Assembly: GCA_017743605.1 (NCBI GenBank)
Contig: JAGHYO010000154.1
Span: 1 to 5,653 of the forward strand
Direction: 5' to 3'
From: Thermoflexus sp.
GTDB lineage: Bacteria > Chloroflexota > Anaerolineae > Thermoflexales > Thermoflexaceae
Length of the DNA stretch: 5,653 bases
This document shows, in pieces, positions 4,843 through 5,653 of this stretch (positions within the stretch are counted from its first letter, which is position 1; the number at the start of each line of letters is the position of its first letter). The position numbers were made by a program, and so were the translations under genes. The notes below the pieces were generated by a model. That model worked only from the letters and a program-made list of their open reading frames with translations. It had not been told where the DNA came from and did no database searches.

Positions 4843-5183
4843 CGCGGGCGTACGTCTACATCCACGCCACGTTCAACAACACGATCGTCACAGTGACGGA
4901 TCCCAACGGGGATACTTTAGCGTGGGCCAGCGGGGGGACCATCGGCTACAAGGGTTCCAAGAAGAGCACCCCCTACGCCGCCCGCCTGGCCGCGGAACAG
5001 GCCGCCCGCAAGGCGATGGACATGGGGGTGCGGGAGATCGACGTCTTCATCAACGGACCGGGCCCCGGGCGGGAGGCGGCGCTGCGGGCCCTGCACGCCA
5101 TGGGGTTGAAGATCCGCTCCATCACTGACGTCACGCCGATCCCCCACAACGGGTGCAAGCCGCCCTCCAAGCGGCGGGTGTGA
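4797..5183 (+). CDS. rpsK: 30S ribosomal protein S11
   Basis: S11 lies on the platform of the small subunit and helps form the mRNA exit site near the anti-Shine-Dalgarno region. The 128-residue product has a basic N-terminus (MARGSRSGRKARRNV), then AYVYIHATFNNTIVTVTD (18-35), WASGGTIGYKGSKKSTPYAA (43-62), the GPGPGREAALRAL loop and helix (87-99), and the conserved ITDVTPIPHNGCKPPSKRRV end (109-128). Length is normal. AGGAGG at 4786-4791 is five bases before the ATG. The rpsM-rpsK spacer of 132 nt is long for this pair and carries two hairpins; rpsD follows 83 nt later. Confidence 0.98.
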   Translation: MARGSRSGRKARRNVTRAYVYIHATFNNTIVTVTDPNGDTLAWASGGTIGYKGSKKSTPYAARLAAEQAARKAMDMGVREIDVFINGPGPGREAALRALHAMGLKIRSITDVTPIPHNGCKPPSKRRV

Positions 5184-5211
5184 GGTCTTCCTCTTGAAAG
5201 CCGATGGGCCG

Positions 5212-5227
5212 AACCGCGTAACCGCGT
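5212..5227. repeat. Perfect tandem octamer in the rpsK-rpsD spacer
   Basis: AACCGCGT occurs twice back to back (5212-5219, 5220-5227). The rest of the 83-nt spacer holds the rpsD SD (AGGAGGAGGG, 5256-5265) and no convincing terminator or promoter. Confidence 0.6.
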
Positions 5228-5266
5228 GCCTTCGAGCGTCTGTGCAGATCCTGTGAGGAGGAGGGA

Positions 5267-5653
5267 ATGGCACGGTACATTGGACCGGTCTGCCGGTTGT
5301 GCCGGCGGGAAGGCGAGAAGCTCTATCTCAAGGGGGAGCGCTGCTTCACGCCCAAGTGCGCCATCGAGCGGCGGAATTATCCGCCCGGACAGCACGGCCG
5401 GGAGCTGCAGTTCCGGCGCAGCCGCCCCTCGGATTACGGGCTGCAGCTTCGGGAGAAGCAGAAGCTGCGGCGCATCTATGGAGTGCTGGAGCGACAGTTC
5501 CGGCGTTATTTTGAGATCGCCCAACGGGCCCGGGGGATGACCGGCGCCCTGTTGCTGGTCCTGCTGGAGCGCCGGCTGGATAACGTGGTCTACCGGCTGG
5601 GGTTCGCCAGCTCCCGGGCCCAGGCCCGGCAGCTGGTCCGCCACGGCCACTTC
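5267..5653 (+). CDS. rpsD: 30S ribosomal protein S4, 5' part (3' end outside window)
   Basis: S4 is a primary 16S rRNA-binding protein that nucleates assembly of the 30S body and, in several bacteria, represses its own operon by binding the mRNA. The 129 visible residues begin MARYIGPVCRLCRREGEKLY. C9, C12, C26 and C31 form the zinc site known from Thermus S4 and absent from some other S4 proteins, such as that of Bacillus subtilis. NYPPGQHGR (37-45), SDYGLQLREKQKLRRIYGVL (55-74), and LERRLDNVVYRLGFASSRAQ (100-119) at the start of the S4 RNA-binding domain follow in the expected order. The frame is open to the window edge with no stop; about 80 residues are missing. A strong SD (5256-5265) supports the ATG. 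rpoA and rplQ are the expected next genes. Confidence 0.97.
   Translation, partial: MARYIGPVCRLCRREGEKLYLKGERCFTPKCAIERRNYPPGQHGRELQFRRSRPSDYGLQLREKQKLRRIYGVLERQFRRYFEIAQRARGMTGALLLVLLERRLDNVVYRLGFASSRAQARQLVRHGHF

Noticed and set aside
4730..5128. 132-codon frame overlapping rpsK, from TTG
   Set aside because: Out-of-frame shadow of rpsK with no conserved sequence.

Overview
This GC-rich window is an internal stretch of the bacterial spc/alpha ribosomal-protein supercluster, with every gene on the + strand. The order is rpsE (3' part), rpmD, rplO, secY, adk, map, then a 202-nt non-coding gap, then rpmJ, rpsM, rpsK and rpsD (5' part, running off the right edge). It is core, vertically inherited DNA. 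I see no mobile element, CRISPR array, tRNA or rRNA. The proteins are clearly bacterial. A Chloroflexota-like, possibly thermophilic source is my guess, from high GC, zinc-binding forms of Adk, L36 and S4, and the flavour of the L15 and SecY sequences; gene order alone does not fix the phylum.

Left block (1-3878): rpsE, rpmD and rplO overlap each other by 11 and 14 nt. secY follows 19 nt later, adk starts 13 nt after the secY stop, and map overlaps adk by ATGA. This looks like one translationally coupled transcription unit. It makes three 30S/50S ribosomal proteins, the SecYEG channel pore, adenylate kinase and methionine aminopeptidase, so ribosome synthesis is linked to export, nucleotide balance and N-terminal processing.

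Break (3879-4080): infA (IF-1), commonly found between map and rpmJ, is not here and the gap cannot hold it. The gap instead has a weak terminator-like hairpin after map, a good sigma70-type promoter candidate (AGGACA, 17 nt, TACAAT) embedded in a 15-nt imperfect dyad, an AT-rich second promoter candidate, and a leader hairpin with a Shine-Dalgarno-like loop just before rpmJ. The rpmJ-rpsM-rpsK-rpsD block therefore probably has its own promoter.

Right block (4081-5653): rpmJ, rpsM, rpsK and rpsD are spaced by 80, 132 and 83 nt, unlike the tightly packed left block. The spacers carry RNA structure. The most striking is rpsM-rpsK: a 14-bp hairpin followed by a perfect 7-bp GC-rich hairpin plus TTTT, sharing an exact 9-nt repeat so that alternative pairings are possible. 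This is a candidate attenuator inside the alpha operon and is the best lead in the window for something undescribed.
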